64,000 bases of DNA from contig NZ_BBVD01000009.1 of assembly GCF_000964545.1 (NCBI RefSeq), positions 124,001 through 188,000 of the forward strand. The letters run 5' to 3'. Under the pieces are notes generated by a model. That model worked only from the letters and a program-made list of their open reading frames with translations, searched no databases and was not told the DNA's origin. The DNA comes from Comamonas thiooxydans (GTDB lineage Bacteria > Pseudomonadota > Gammaproteobacteria > Burkholderiales > Burkholderiaceae_C). Position 1 is the first letter of the stretch; each line of letters begins with the position of its first letter. The translations under genes and the position numbers were made by a program. This document shows positions 9,518 through 16,963 of this stretch, in pieces.

Positions 9518-10087
9518 ATGTCGTTTTTGCATATCGCTCATCCACACGAGGCGCGCCGCCTCTTTCTTGGCCAATCCGGGCTGATGCTTTCAGGTGCCGC
9601 TGTTGCGCTACTAGCCGGCCGTGAAGCGCTAGCCGCCAAAACCGGCGATGGAAAAGCCCAGGACACTCAAATCCTGAACACCGCCCTGAGTGCAGAGCTG
9701 GAGGCCATCGCTGCTTATCAGTTGGGAGCCGAAAGCAAACTGCTGCAACACTCGGTGCTGGATCTGGCCCTGACCTTCCAGGGCCATCACAAAGCGCATG
9801 CTGAACTACTTGCCAAGACGGTTGAAAAACTGGGTGGCAAGCCGGTAGTCCCCAAGACTGCTTACAACTTCCCAGCAAATCAGCTGAAATCCCAGGAGGA
9901 TGTGCTGCGCTTTGCGGCACGACTGGAGCAAGGGGCCGTCAGTGCTTATCTGGGAGCCGTTCCCTTGTTCGGCAATCGAGAGCTATCCAAGGCTGCGGCC
10001 AGCATTCTGGGTGATGAAGCCATGCACTGGGCAGTACTGCGCCAGGCAGTGGGCGAAGCACCGGTCCCCACGGCATTCGTATCATGA
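9518..10087 (+). CDS. Ferritin-like domain protein with an exported N-terminus
   Basis: The chosen ATG has GAAGGAG upstream; the frame is open earlier but overlaps the sigma promoter. The 189-residue product begins with a twin-arginine-like signal (RRLFLG at 13-18, hydrophobic core to about residue 40). A four-helix ferritin-like fold follows, with acidic and histidine residues spaced as metal ligands: AELEAIAAYQ, HHKAHAELL, EQGAVSAYL and GDEAMHWAVL. It is probably a periplasmic ferritin-like protein of the DUF4439 type. Its stop overlaps the start of the cytochrome c gene (ATGA), so they form one transcript. Metal binding is inferred from the pattern. Confidence 0.82.
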   Translation: MSFLHIAHPHEARRLFLGQSGLMLSGAAVALLAGREALAAKTGDGKAQDTQILNTALSAELEAIAAYQLGAESKLLQHSVLDLALTFQGHHKAHAELLAKTVEKLGGKPVVPKTAYNFPANQLKSQEDVLRFAARLEQGAVSAYLGAVPLFGNRELSKAAASILGDEAMHWAVLRQAVGEAPVPTAFVS

Positions 10088-10482
10088 ACACCGAACGGTG
10101 GCTGCTGCTTGGCATGCTGTCGTTCGCTGCGACAGTGCATGCAGCACCTGACAAACTTCCTGGCGAGCAGATATACGCTCGCTGTGCGGCCTGCCATGCG
10201 CTGGCATACGACCGAGTGGGACCGCATCATTGCGGCCTGTTGGGACGGCGTGCTGGCACGGTTCCCGGCTTTGCTTACTCGGATGCGATGAAGAATTCCG
10301 GCTTTATCTGGGACGAAAAAACACTCGATCGTTTCCTGACCCAGCCCATGAAGGTGCTACCAGGCACGACAATGACGTACGCTGGAATCCCTGACCCCAA
10401 GGAGCGTAGCGACTTGATTGCCTACCTCAAGCAAGCTAACGATTCACGAGAGTGTCATTCACTTCGAGCACTCCCGCATTGA
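10084..10482 (+). CDS. Class I c-type cytochrome
   Basis: The product has 132 residues with a Sec signal peptide (about 1-20, ending VHA). A haem-binding CAACH sits at residues 34-38 and the likely axial methionine is Met97 in VLPGTTMTYAGI, which is the usual layout of a monohaem cytochrome c of the c550/c2 type. It is co-translated with the ferritin-like protein through an ATGA overlap. Together with the divergent sigma factor this suggests a small periplasmic redox or oxidative-stress module, although its electron partners are not in view. Confidence 0.9.
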   Translation: MNTERWLLLGMLSFAATVHAAPDKLPGEQIYARCAACHALAYDRVGPHHCGLLGRRAGTVPGFAYSDAMKNSGFIWDEKTLDRFLTQPMKVLPGTTMTYAGIPDPKERSDLIAYLKQANDSRECHSLRALPH

Positions 10483-10639
10483 ACGCATATACCCTAGCTG
10501 CGCGTCGCAATCGGCCTGAAGCAGTTCACCAAGAAAATGCTCAGGCTGACTGCTTCAGGCGGTGGATTCAATGGGCCGATGCAATACCATGCCTCGCCTC
10601 CGGCGCGAGGAGTCGGCCCAACCGGAATACGCATCGAGG

Positions 10640-10808
10640 CAGGATGTGGATGACAGATCGCCGGCTGCATGTATTTGGGTCTAGCAGTCACAGCCGAAGG
10701 CATCGCTCACCTGGAATCCATCACCCTGCCCATCTTCCAAAGCGGACTTTTCTCATTCCAGGGGCCAATATGCCCGACGAGAATTCCCCGACGCTCTGTT
10801 TGCAGCGT
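10640..10808 (+). pseudogene. Possible decayed C-terminal end of an EAL domain
   Basis: Within the non-coding gap after the cytochrome gene, one frame reads QIAGCMYLGLAVTAEGIAH and ends about 20 residues later with FQGPICPTRIP. This follows the spacing of the end of an EAL domain (helix with LGL, V-x-AEG-I, then QG about 20 residues on, then RP). A stop codon and a probable one-base shift separate it from DVDD in the neighbouring frame, which would be the preceding part. No intact gene remains. The match is short and could be coincidental. Confidence 0.35.
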
Positions 10809-11042
10809 TTGAGCTGCCACACAGGGCTCAGGCCGCTTCAAGGCTGGCGCCTTGACGGGAACACAGCCCCATCCTCCAAGCAGCAACTATCCGCATCCAC
10901 CCTAAAAATACCCCCTAGTAGTCGTGATTCCAACGCAATCCAGGCGATCCGTCATTCATCAGGCGAATTCACTGGACTCGCCATCCCGGCAGCTGTACCG
11001 TCTTCTTTAGGTTCAGAAACTTGATTGAAGGCCGCCTTCCCC
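10809..11042. other. Gap with nothing recognised
   Basis: Only out-of-frame noise is visible between the possible EAL remnant and the small ORF at 11043; no promoter or repeat stands out. Confidence 0.35.
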
Positions 11043-11228
11043 ATGAGCAAATCCAAAGAGTCCACAGTCCATCGCATCGTGGATGCAAAGCAGTGGGAAC
11101 TCAATCGCGAAAAAGAGCGCATCACCTATCCTGCCAACCACGCCGGCCCGATTCAAATGGACTGGCGCAAGCGTGAGAACTACTCGGCCACTGACCTGAA
11201 CTACCGGGGAAGAAGCAAAACCCCATAA
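11043..11228 (+). CDS. Small hypothetical protein, 61 residues
   Basis: The preferred ATG at 11043 has GAAGG about eleven bases upstream; a TTG at 11025 would add six residues. The product is very polar and rich in Lys, Arg and Glu, with no signal or membrane segment. It starts MSKSKESTVHRIVDAKQWEL and contains a WRKREN segment. I do not recognise a family. The gene is followed at 11257 by a good intrinsic terminator in the same orientation, which supports its being a real transcription unit. Confidence 0.6.
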   Translation: MSKSKESTVHRIVDAKQWELNREKERITYPANHAGPIQMDWRKRENYSATDLNYRGRSKTP

Positions 11229-11256
11229 CAGCAGCTCGGTCTCCGATCTCCTGACG

Positions 11257-11295
11257 AACCCCGCCACTGTTGAACTGAGCGGGGTTCTGCTTTTT
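11257..11295 (+). terminator. Intrinsic terminator after the 61-residue ORF
   Basis: AACCCCGC at 11257-11264 pairs with GCGGGGTT at 11279-11286 around a 14-base loop, and a T-run (CTGCTTTTTC) follows. Confidence 0.75.
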
Positions 11296-11640
11296 CGACA
11301 AGCACACGGCGACCAGCGCCAGCACCGCTGGTCCGCCAGAAGACAAGGCCTGGCTCCACCATCACCTAAACTGACCGATCTGCTGAGCCGCTGCCTCTCC
11401 AGCGAAAAGCAGGTTCGCCACTCCGACGGACAAAGCCTCTGGTGAAGCACAAAACCTGGCTGCAGAGGCCACTCAGCCTCGCAAGAGTCGTTTCTGCTGA
11501 TTGATAACCCGGCACAGAAATCGATACGGAGCGCTATCCGAACCGTAGGCCGACAGAGCAAGGGCCGCCCGTGTCCATGAACGCTCAGGAGAGCAAACCG
11601 CAATTCCTTGGAGCGATGAATGCTCCCACCATGGGAATAA
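11296..11640. other. Gap to the left end of the integrated element
   Basis: No gene is supported here. An open minus-strand frame across 11013-11645 is cysteine- and serine-rich noise without domain character. Confidence 0.4.
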
Positions 11641-11680
11641 AACATAAAAGCCGCTACAGCTTTAACAGCTGTAGCGGCTT
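11641..11680 (-). terminator. Original terminator of the tRNA-Lys gene, now stranded
   Basis: A perfect 14 bp stem (11648-11661 with 11667-11680) with a five-base loop is followed on the minus strand by TTATGTTTTATT. It sits immediately beyond the truncated tRNA-Lys 3' copy, exactly where the terminator of the tRNA transcript would have been before integration. Confidence 0.75.
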
Positions 11681-11688
11681 ATGTATTC

Positions 11689-11738
11689 TGGTGGGTCCTG
11701 CGAGATTCGAACTCGCGACCAACGGATTAAAAGTCCGC
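11689..11738 (-). repeat. Left attachment site: 50 bp copy of the tRNA-Lys 3' part
   Basis: These 50 bases are identical to 25380-25429, which is the 3' part (anticodon stem-loop to CCA) of the complete tRNA-Lys. Identity stops sharply at both sides. This is the footprint of site-specific integration into the 3' end of a tRNA gene, and it marks the left border of the element. Confidence 0.92.
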
Positions 11739-11740
11739 GC

Positions 11741-12134
11741 CATAAGCCTTCATTAAACTGCTATATCCAGCAAAAACAATGGTTTGCATGAGCTACAGCA
11801 GCATTAGCCATGCATTATCCCGCTATTGCGTCGACAGTTTGTTGACGCTGGAGGCTTCTTTCAGAACGCCTGCGGCGAGCCTGTCTTACAGGGCGCGCAA
11901 CATACGCCTTGCCTTGCGTGAAATAAGCTACGCGGCCGATTCCTGCGCGATCACCATCGCAGCGAAACGACAGTGACTCATCAACCGACAAGACCATGGC
12001 AGCGGCGGGCGCGCTGGTGATGCCGCGCCCTAAGCGCTGGGCACGTCGCGCGACAAAAAACTAACATGGGGGATACCTCCCCCATACCCCCAAAAAAGGG
12101 GACTCTGCGAGAGTCTAACGGGTAGCATTGGACG
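11741..12134. other. Hairpin-rich left end of the element
   Basis: No gene is supported. Several short perfect inverted repeats occur close together: GGGCGCG/CGCGCCC near 12018-12041, ATGGGGGA/TCCCCCAT near 12064-12083, a CCCC-A6-GGGG structure at about 12087-12101, and GACTC/GAGTC near 12101-12115. Such a cluster could be a phage replication origin or packaging signal, or a leader for the phosphatase gene. The function is not known. Confidence 0.4.
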
Positions 12135-12872
12135 ATGGACTCCAGCCCCACGACCCCTCAGCTCGTACGTTTCAGTATTAACACCCAAGGGAGCGATTTC
12201 GCCGTAGGCGACATCCACGGCTGCTTCACAGCGCTGCAACAGGCCTTGGATCACATCAATTTCAATCCAGCCAAGGATCGCCTGTTCTCTGTAGGAGACT
12301 TGGTAGACCGAGGACCAGAATCCGGCCAGGTGCTGGACTGGCTGGCCCGTCCTTGGTTTCATGCGATCTGCGGCAACCATGACTTCATGATTTGGCGCAG
12401 TGCGCTTGGTGACCCTTACCCCGAAGTAAATCACTTGGAGCATGGCGGCGGCTGGCTAAACGAGCTCGACCAGGAGGCCCAACGACGGGTCGGTAAGCGA
12501 CTCGCGGAACTGCCCCTGGCATTCGAAGTAGAAACACCCGAGGGCCTCGTCGGGCTAGTACATGCAGACTGCCCTTATGACGATTGGCAGGACATGCAGA
12601 ACCGGCCTCTTTCAGCAAGCGCAGCTGATTGCTGCCTGTGGTCACGAGAGCGATTTCAACGTAGCTATGCGAATCCTGTGCGTAGTGTTCGCGCCGTTGT
12701 CCATGGGCATGTAACAGTGAGCAGCATGCAGAAGCTGGGCAACGTATTTTTCATTGACACGGGAGGCTGGAAACCAAGCCAGGGGCACTTCACGTTTCTG
12801 GACCTTCACCAACTCTCAGCTATCAGAGGACCAGGGCCAGCTACAGCGTCTATCAGACGCCGCTACCTATAA
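12135..12872 (+). CDS. PPP-family metallophosphoesterase (lambda phosphatase-like)
   Basis: The 245-residue product carries the ordered metal-binding motifs of PPP-family phosphatases: GDIHG at 25-29, GDLVDRG at 54-60, GNHD at 80-83, VHAD at 142-145 and HGH at 190-192. It resembles phage lambda NinI and the PrpA/PrpB serine/threonine phosphatases in size and layout. It should dephosphorylate phosphoprotein or small phospho-substrates with Mn-type metals. It is the leftmost gene of the element, on the strand opposite the phage genes, and convergent with the ADP-ribosylation operon. As phage cargo it may benefit the lysogen; this is inferred. Confidence 0.9.
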   Translation: MDSSPTTPQLVRFSINTQGSDFAVGDIHGCFTALQQALDHINFNPAKDRLFSVGDLVDRGPESGQVLDWLARPWFHAICGNHDFMIWRSALGDPYPEVNHLEHGGGWLNELDQEAQRRVGKRLAELPLAFEVETPEGLVGLVHADCPYDDWQDMQNRPLSASAADCCLWSRERFQRSYANPVRSVRAVVHGHVTVSSMQKLGNVFFIDTGGWKPSQGHFTFLDLHQLSAIRGPGPATASIRRRYL

Positions 12873-12993
12873 TAAATCGCCGAGTATTTTATCTTTTGCT
12901 TATAAATAAGTAAATCGAATTTATTTCAAAATATCTAATATCTTTCGAAAAATCGTGACTTAAATTCACACAAGAGACCAACATAAATAATAT

Positions 12994-14646
12994 TTATAAA
13001 TTACGCTTCTTTCTGGCAATTTTAGCTTTTGCAACAATCGCAGCAAATGCTACGGACAACTCTATCCCACTCTCACCTTGAGCCAACAAAAGAAGGTAAC
13101 GCCCAACAATTTCAGGATCAAAATTAGATTTAATAGCGATATCGGTTGCGACATCTAAAGACGGTGATTTTTCTTCGAAATTAAATTTTTCAGCGACATT
13201 CGACTCTAGCGAATCATTATTAAACAAGTCACGCGACTCTTTAGCAGGAAGCTTTTCAACGACATTTTTGATCACCTTCTCATCAGAGCGAAATTTTCGA
13301 ATCTTAACTCGTCGTTTACATAGAATAGTCTGGCCAAATTCCAATCTAAACCATTGATATGACGTATCACCTTGGCGTGTTAAATACACATCACCTAATG
13401 GCTCAGCCTCTCCCAAACCAGCTACTACAAATTTATCATTTTCACTGCCGACAACATCCAGTGTTGTTTTTGGCGGCTGCCAGTACAGTGAGTCAGGATA
13501 AGTAAATCTAGTTACCACATTATTTTTCTGACTTACTTCATATAGACGCTCTGCAGCCTCTCGGATATACTCTGCATCCTGAATGTTACCTGTAGGTTCA
13601 TTTTTTGCAACTGCACCTATCAGCGCTCCTGCCATTGTGGCAATGGTATCGGTATCACTCTCCAAAAAATTAGCTACACTTTCTAAAGCAGACTCTGGGC
13701 TCATATGACGATGCGCCCATGCTGCACAAAGAGAAAGAATCGCAGACTTGATACCAGATCCTCTTTCATCGGGATTTAGCGCCCCCAAATCAAAAGCGAC
13801 CTTCCTGTAATCCTCGCTAGTCTCAAGACGACTTTTTGATACAATAAGAAAATCGCTGTACCACTCCTCCGAAACTCGCGCCGTAGCTTCCACCAAGGAG
13901 AATCCACTTTCCTGTTCCCACGCAGGAAGCCAAAATGTACTTAAATCGCCATCCTCTGCAACTATTTCCGGCAATAGTTGAATTGCAGTTTCGAAATAGG
14001 CCCACTCATCAGGCCTAGGAAGCCTCTCTTCCCGCAGAACAAATGCCAACGATTCAGCATGAACCAAAGCACCGGCTATTGCTCTGACATGCCCATGCGT
14101 CACGATAGAGTTCTTAACTACAGCAGAAAGGTAACTCTTACTGTTTAAAAGATCAGGGGCAGCCCAGACATGGGGCTGCACGCGCATTGCAGCCCCATTC
14201 CCCCCCCCATTGACGTAAACTGATTTCCCAGTTCGGAAAAAATTACTATACCAAGTAACTGAAGAATGACCTAGAGAGGTTGCAGCCGACTTACTACCCA
14301 AACCAGCTCCCAATGCATAACTAAGCCAAACAGGAAGCTCTACTTTAGCAAATGATTCTATATCGAAATATCCATCAGCCTGAATTGACCTGCAAGTTGC
14401 CAGTCTCAACTGGGTATCATCGGAGTATGTCCCGGCAGGTAAATCCACTGAGGCACCAAAGCGCCCCCCAATAAGACGACGCCAAGGAATAGTGGTAGAA
14501 ACAGAAAGAGAGCCCCCCGTCCGATGAGCAACTACAGAGCTCCCCCCGAGCTCTGTAATAAATCCCAGAGCATCTCCGTAGGCAGCCCATAAAGCTGATC
14601 TCAGTGTACGCTCTCTTCGAGAGTTACGCGACTTCTCAGCATTCAT
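12994..14646 (-). CDS. ADP-ribosylglycohydrolase family protein with extra C-terminal domain; putative antitoxin
   Basis: This 550-residue protein has a complete DraG/ARH fold at about 12-385. The motifs are GDALG (24-28), YSDDTQL (74-80), GNGAAMR (149-155), THGH (183-186) and SDTDT (330-334), which carry the binuclear Mg/Mn ligands, so it should be able to hydrolyse ADP-ribose from a modified target. Residues 385-550 form a separate, lysine-rich region I do not recognise. Its ATG overlaps the stop of the DarT-like gene. By analogy with darT-darG, where the second gene removes the mark, it is the likely antitoxin, using an ARH fold where DarG uses a macrodomain. A nine-G tract (14200-14208) lies just before GNGAAMR. 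The composition is AT-rich compared with flanking genes. Confidence 0.85.
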   Translation of the reverse strand: MNAEKSRNSRRERTLRSALWAAYGDALGFITELGGSSVVAHRTGGSLSVSTTIPWRRLIGGRFGASVDLPAGTYSDDTQLRLATCRSIQADGYFDIESFAKVELPVWLSYALGAGLGSKSAATSLGHSSVTWYSNFFRTGKSVYVNGGGNGAAMRVQPHVWAAPDLLNSKSYLSAVVKNSIVTHGHVRAIAGALVHAESLAFVLREERLPRPDEWAYFETAIQLLPEIVAEDGDLSTFWLPAWEQESGFSLVEATARVSEEWYSDFLIVSKSRLETSEDYRKVAFDLGALNPDERGSGIKSAILSLCAAWAHRHMSPESALESVANFLESDTDTIATMAGALIGAVAKNEPTGNIQDAEYIREAAERLYEVSQKNNVVTRFTYPDSLYWQPPKTTLDVVGSENDKFVVAGLGEAEPLGDVYLTRQGDTSYQWFRLEFGQTILCKRRVKIRKFRSDEKVIKNVVEKLPAKESRDLFNNDSLESNVAEKFNFEEKSPSLDVATDIAIKSNFDPEIVGRYLLLLAQGESGIELSVAFAAIVAKAKIARKKRNL

Positions 14647-15284
14647 TCAATTACTCCAAACAGGCTTTTCTTTACAGAAATAGGTATATGAGAATGGCCC
14701 ACCGCCGCCATTTGACCAGCCAACTCATCGCCGCAATCCTCATTATACACGTAAACCTCCTGTATATAATCCGTAGAAAGTTCTCCAGGATACAATACTT
14801 CAGCTTGATTACAAGTTGGCTGGTTTTCTGGAACACCTTCCTGACGGAAAACCGTTTTCCCTCTCCATTGCTCTATATTTGAAGCAAACAAACTTTGTAG
14901 ACCACGCTCCCCTACTCCACGAGACACACCACTATACATGTTATTTGTTGTCGCGAAATAAACGCCATTATGATCCATTACTTCTGGATTAATTGAGAAT
15001 ATTGCCCACCAAAAATTCTGCTCTCTATGCCAATTATTTGCAGATATAGAAAAAAATCTTGAATTAATTGACGTTATAGACAAATTCACATAGTCATGCC
15101 ACGCCGCATCTCTACTTCGATCTTTAGCGTTAGGAAAAAATATTTTCTCTAACTGCGGATCCTTCTTCAACCGAGCAAGAGGCTTGATTGCGTTGCAAGC
15201 CAAAACGCCGAGCGCTCCACGATTCGTTGTGAAGTGAAGTAGCTCTGCTATCCCACGCTGCTGAATTACATCAGGAATCGTCAT
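14643..15284 (-). CDS. DarT-like ADP-ribosyltransferase; putative DNA-modifying toxin
   Basis: The 213-residue product matches the layout of DarT (DUF4433), which ADP-ribosylates thymidine in single-stranded DNA. LLHFTTNRGALGVL (about 15-28) corresponds to the N-terminal NAD-binding strand. RDAAWHDYVNLS (58-69) corresponds to the DarT HDYVPF region. CNQAEVLYPGEL (158-169) contains the predicted catalytic Glu162, equivalent to the QAE of known DarT enzymes. The segment WWAIFSINPEVM is also typical. Start and stop overlap the flanking genes by four bases, so it is translated together with the helicase and the glycohydrolase. The modified base cannot be told from sequence; thymine or guanine in DNA, or even another target, are possible. 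Confidence 0.78.
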   Translation of the reverse strand: MTIPDVIQQRGIAELLHFTTNRGALGVLACNAIKPLARLKKDPQLEKIFFPNAKDRSRDAAWHDYVNLSITSINSRFFSISANNWHREQNFWWAIFSINPEVMDHNGVYFATTNNMYSGVSRGVGERGLQSLFASNIEQWRGKTVFRQEGVPENQPTCNQAEVLYPGELSTDYIQEVYVYNEDCGDELAGQMAAVGHSHIPISVKKSLFGVIE

Positions 15285-16693
15285 ACTGCGACCCTTGTAC
15301 AGAATGCAGGATTGAAGAACTCTGCCAAGCGAGGAGCATCGTCAGGACGATATCCAATAGTTACTGTTTTTCTAGCGCGCCCAACCCCCATCGCGACCAA
15401 TCTTCTGGCCGCAATTTCTTGCTCTTTTATATCATCCTCATTATCAGCAGTGTAATCAGCCAATGTTTCCTCATCCAATCCCAAAATAAAAACATGATCA
15501 AATTCCAGCCCCTTAGCCGAATGCAGTGTGCTTAGTGCAATATTTTCATCACCGCCCGGCCAATCTACCTTTCTTTCAATTGACACATAATCCATACCAT
15601 TTTCCTGCAGCACTCTCTTTGTATAGCTAAACCATCCATAGCCCTTGGGATGCAAGAAAGCAACTGATTCACTATTAAGATCCACATTTTCACGAATAAA
15701 ATTGACTGCAAAATCAATTTGACCGGGGTATCTCCCAATTAAAATATTTGGCTTTGGCCCAATCCGATTAGCACTGCTAAAGTCCGGAAGACTACCATCG
15801 TCATCGACAACAATTCCTTCCAACAAAGCAGCAGCAAACTGCGCTATTTCTCTAGTATTTCTATAATTCGATATTAGCCTATGACTATTTTCTGGGCGAA
15901 TATTTAATCCAACTTCGCTCCAAATGAATTTTTTATCGTAAATCCGCTGCGCACTATCTAAAACAAAAGTAACAGTATACTCATCTGAGATCTGATTCAA
16001 AACTGCACGTATCTCATTATTTGAGAAATCCTGAGTTTCATCGAGAATTACTATGTCATTACGCTCATAATTATTGACTGCCAAGTTAACAGCAATGTCA
16101 TTCCAGTCCATTAGATTATTTTTATTTTTATATTCCATAAATGGAAATATAACCCTCTCGAGCAACTCCATCCTTGCAGGCTGTAACATTCGCGGCATTG
16201 TGCCACGACCATCTCTACGAGCCGTCAAATAGTCTGTAAAGTTTTCAGGAAGAAAACGCCCCATCACATAAAGTGCTTCATCAACTGCAAATTCTCTAGG
16301 AAGATCTAAAGCAGCAGCTAATTCTCTTAGCTTAACTCTACAACTATCTAAATCAATTATTTTAGGATCACCAACCAATTCCTTACCCCAACGCGAAAAT
16401 GTATCTACAGTTAGAGTAATTTGATCGCCTTCTTCAAACTGTTGAGCAGCTAACTCCGCAATATATCCTCGCAAAGTTCGGTTAAATGTCAAAACAAGTA
16501 CTTTTAAAGGATCTCGCGTTTGTTGTCGACGAACGCGCCTAAGGTGAAATCCAACCGAAGCGCGAAGTTTTAATAACGCCGTTGTCGTTTTTCCACTACC
16601 CGCAGCTCCACGTATTACCGAAACACCAGTAGGGACCCTGGAAAATAGAGCAAGCTGCTCTGGTGTTGGCCTAACATCCATCAATGCACGCAC
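15281..16693 (-). CDS. UvrD/Rep-like superfamily 1 DNA helicase
   Basis: This 470-residue ATPase has the full SF1 motif set: Walker A GAAGSGKTT (29-37), Walker B DETQDF (218-223), motif III DSAQR (246-250), motif IV NYRNT (276-280), motif V HSAKGLEFD (391-399) and motif VI RRLVAMGVGRAR (430-441). It is much shorter than UvrD (about 720 residues), with reduced accessory subdomains and no nuclease domain. The start is a GTG at 16693 with AAGGG upstream; an ATG at 16681 is an alternative. It is the first gene of the three-gene operon and stops inside the DarT-like start codon. It may expose single-stranded DNA for modification, sense phage DNA, or help repair modified DNA; these roles are inferred. 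Confidence 0.85.
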   Translation of the reverse strand: MRALMDVRPTPEQLALFSRVPTGVSVIRGAAGSGKTTTALLKLRASVGFHLRRVRRQQTRDPLKVLVLTFNRTLRGYIAELAAQQFEEGDQITLTVDTFSRWGKELVGDPKIIDLDSCRVKLRELAAALDLPREFAVDEALYVMGRFLPENFTDYLTARRDGRGTMPRMLQPARMELLERVIFPFMEYKNKNNLMDWNDIAVNLAVNNYERNDIVILDETQDFSNNEIRAVLNQISDEYTVTFVLDSAQRIYDKKFIWSEVGLNIRPENSHRLISNYRNTREIAQFAAALLEGIVVDDDGSLPDFSSANRIGPKPNILIGRYPGQIDFAVNFIRENVDLNSESVAFLHPKGYGWFSYTKRVLQENGMDYVSIERKVDWPGGDENIALSTLHSAKGLEFDHVFILGLDEETLADYTADNEDDIKEQEIAARRLVAMGVGRARKTVTIGYRPDDAPRLAEFFNPAFCTRVAV

Positions 16694-16963
16694 GCCTGAA
16701 CCCTTTCGTTGGAACTTTTTGCAAAAATCACGAAGTTATCAAATTTACATTTGAACACAAGCAAAGGGGGCAGCCAACTTGGATCTCACCGACATCGTTG
16801 TATGTTGCACTCGTGACGCCAGTAGCCCTCAAGACAATGACACTTGGGTCCTTCCTGACGAAGGCGGTATTTAGTACAGACCCAACAGCTCTCATCACTT
16901 CGCTAGGAGAGCGAACGTGGCCGATGATCTTCTTTGACCTTGATCAAAGACTCGTCCATCAGG
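16694..16963. other. Intergenic region between helicase start and secretin end
   Basis: This space must hold the promoter of the ADP-ribosylation operon and the 3' end of the phage transcript; both are on the minus strand. An imperfect inverted repeat, CTTTGACCTTGATCAAAG, lies near 16935-16952. No gene is supported. Confidence 0.4.

Noticed and set aside
11689..11738. A second functional tRNA-Lys at the left border
   Set aside because: Only the 3' 50 bases are present; the acceptor 5' strand and D-arm are missing, so it is an attachment-site remnant.
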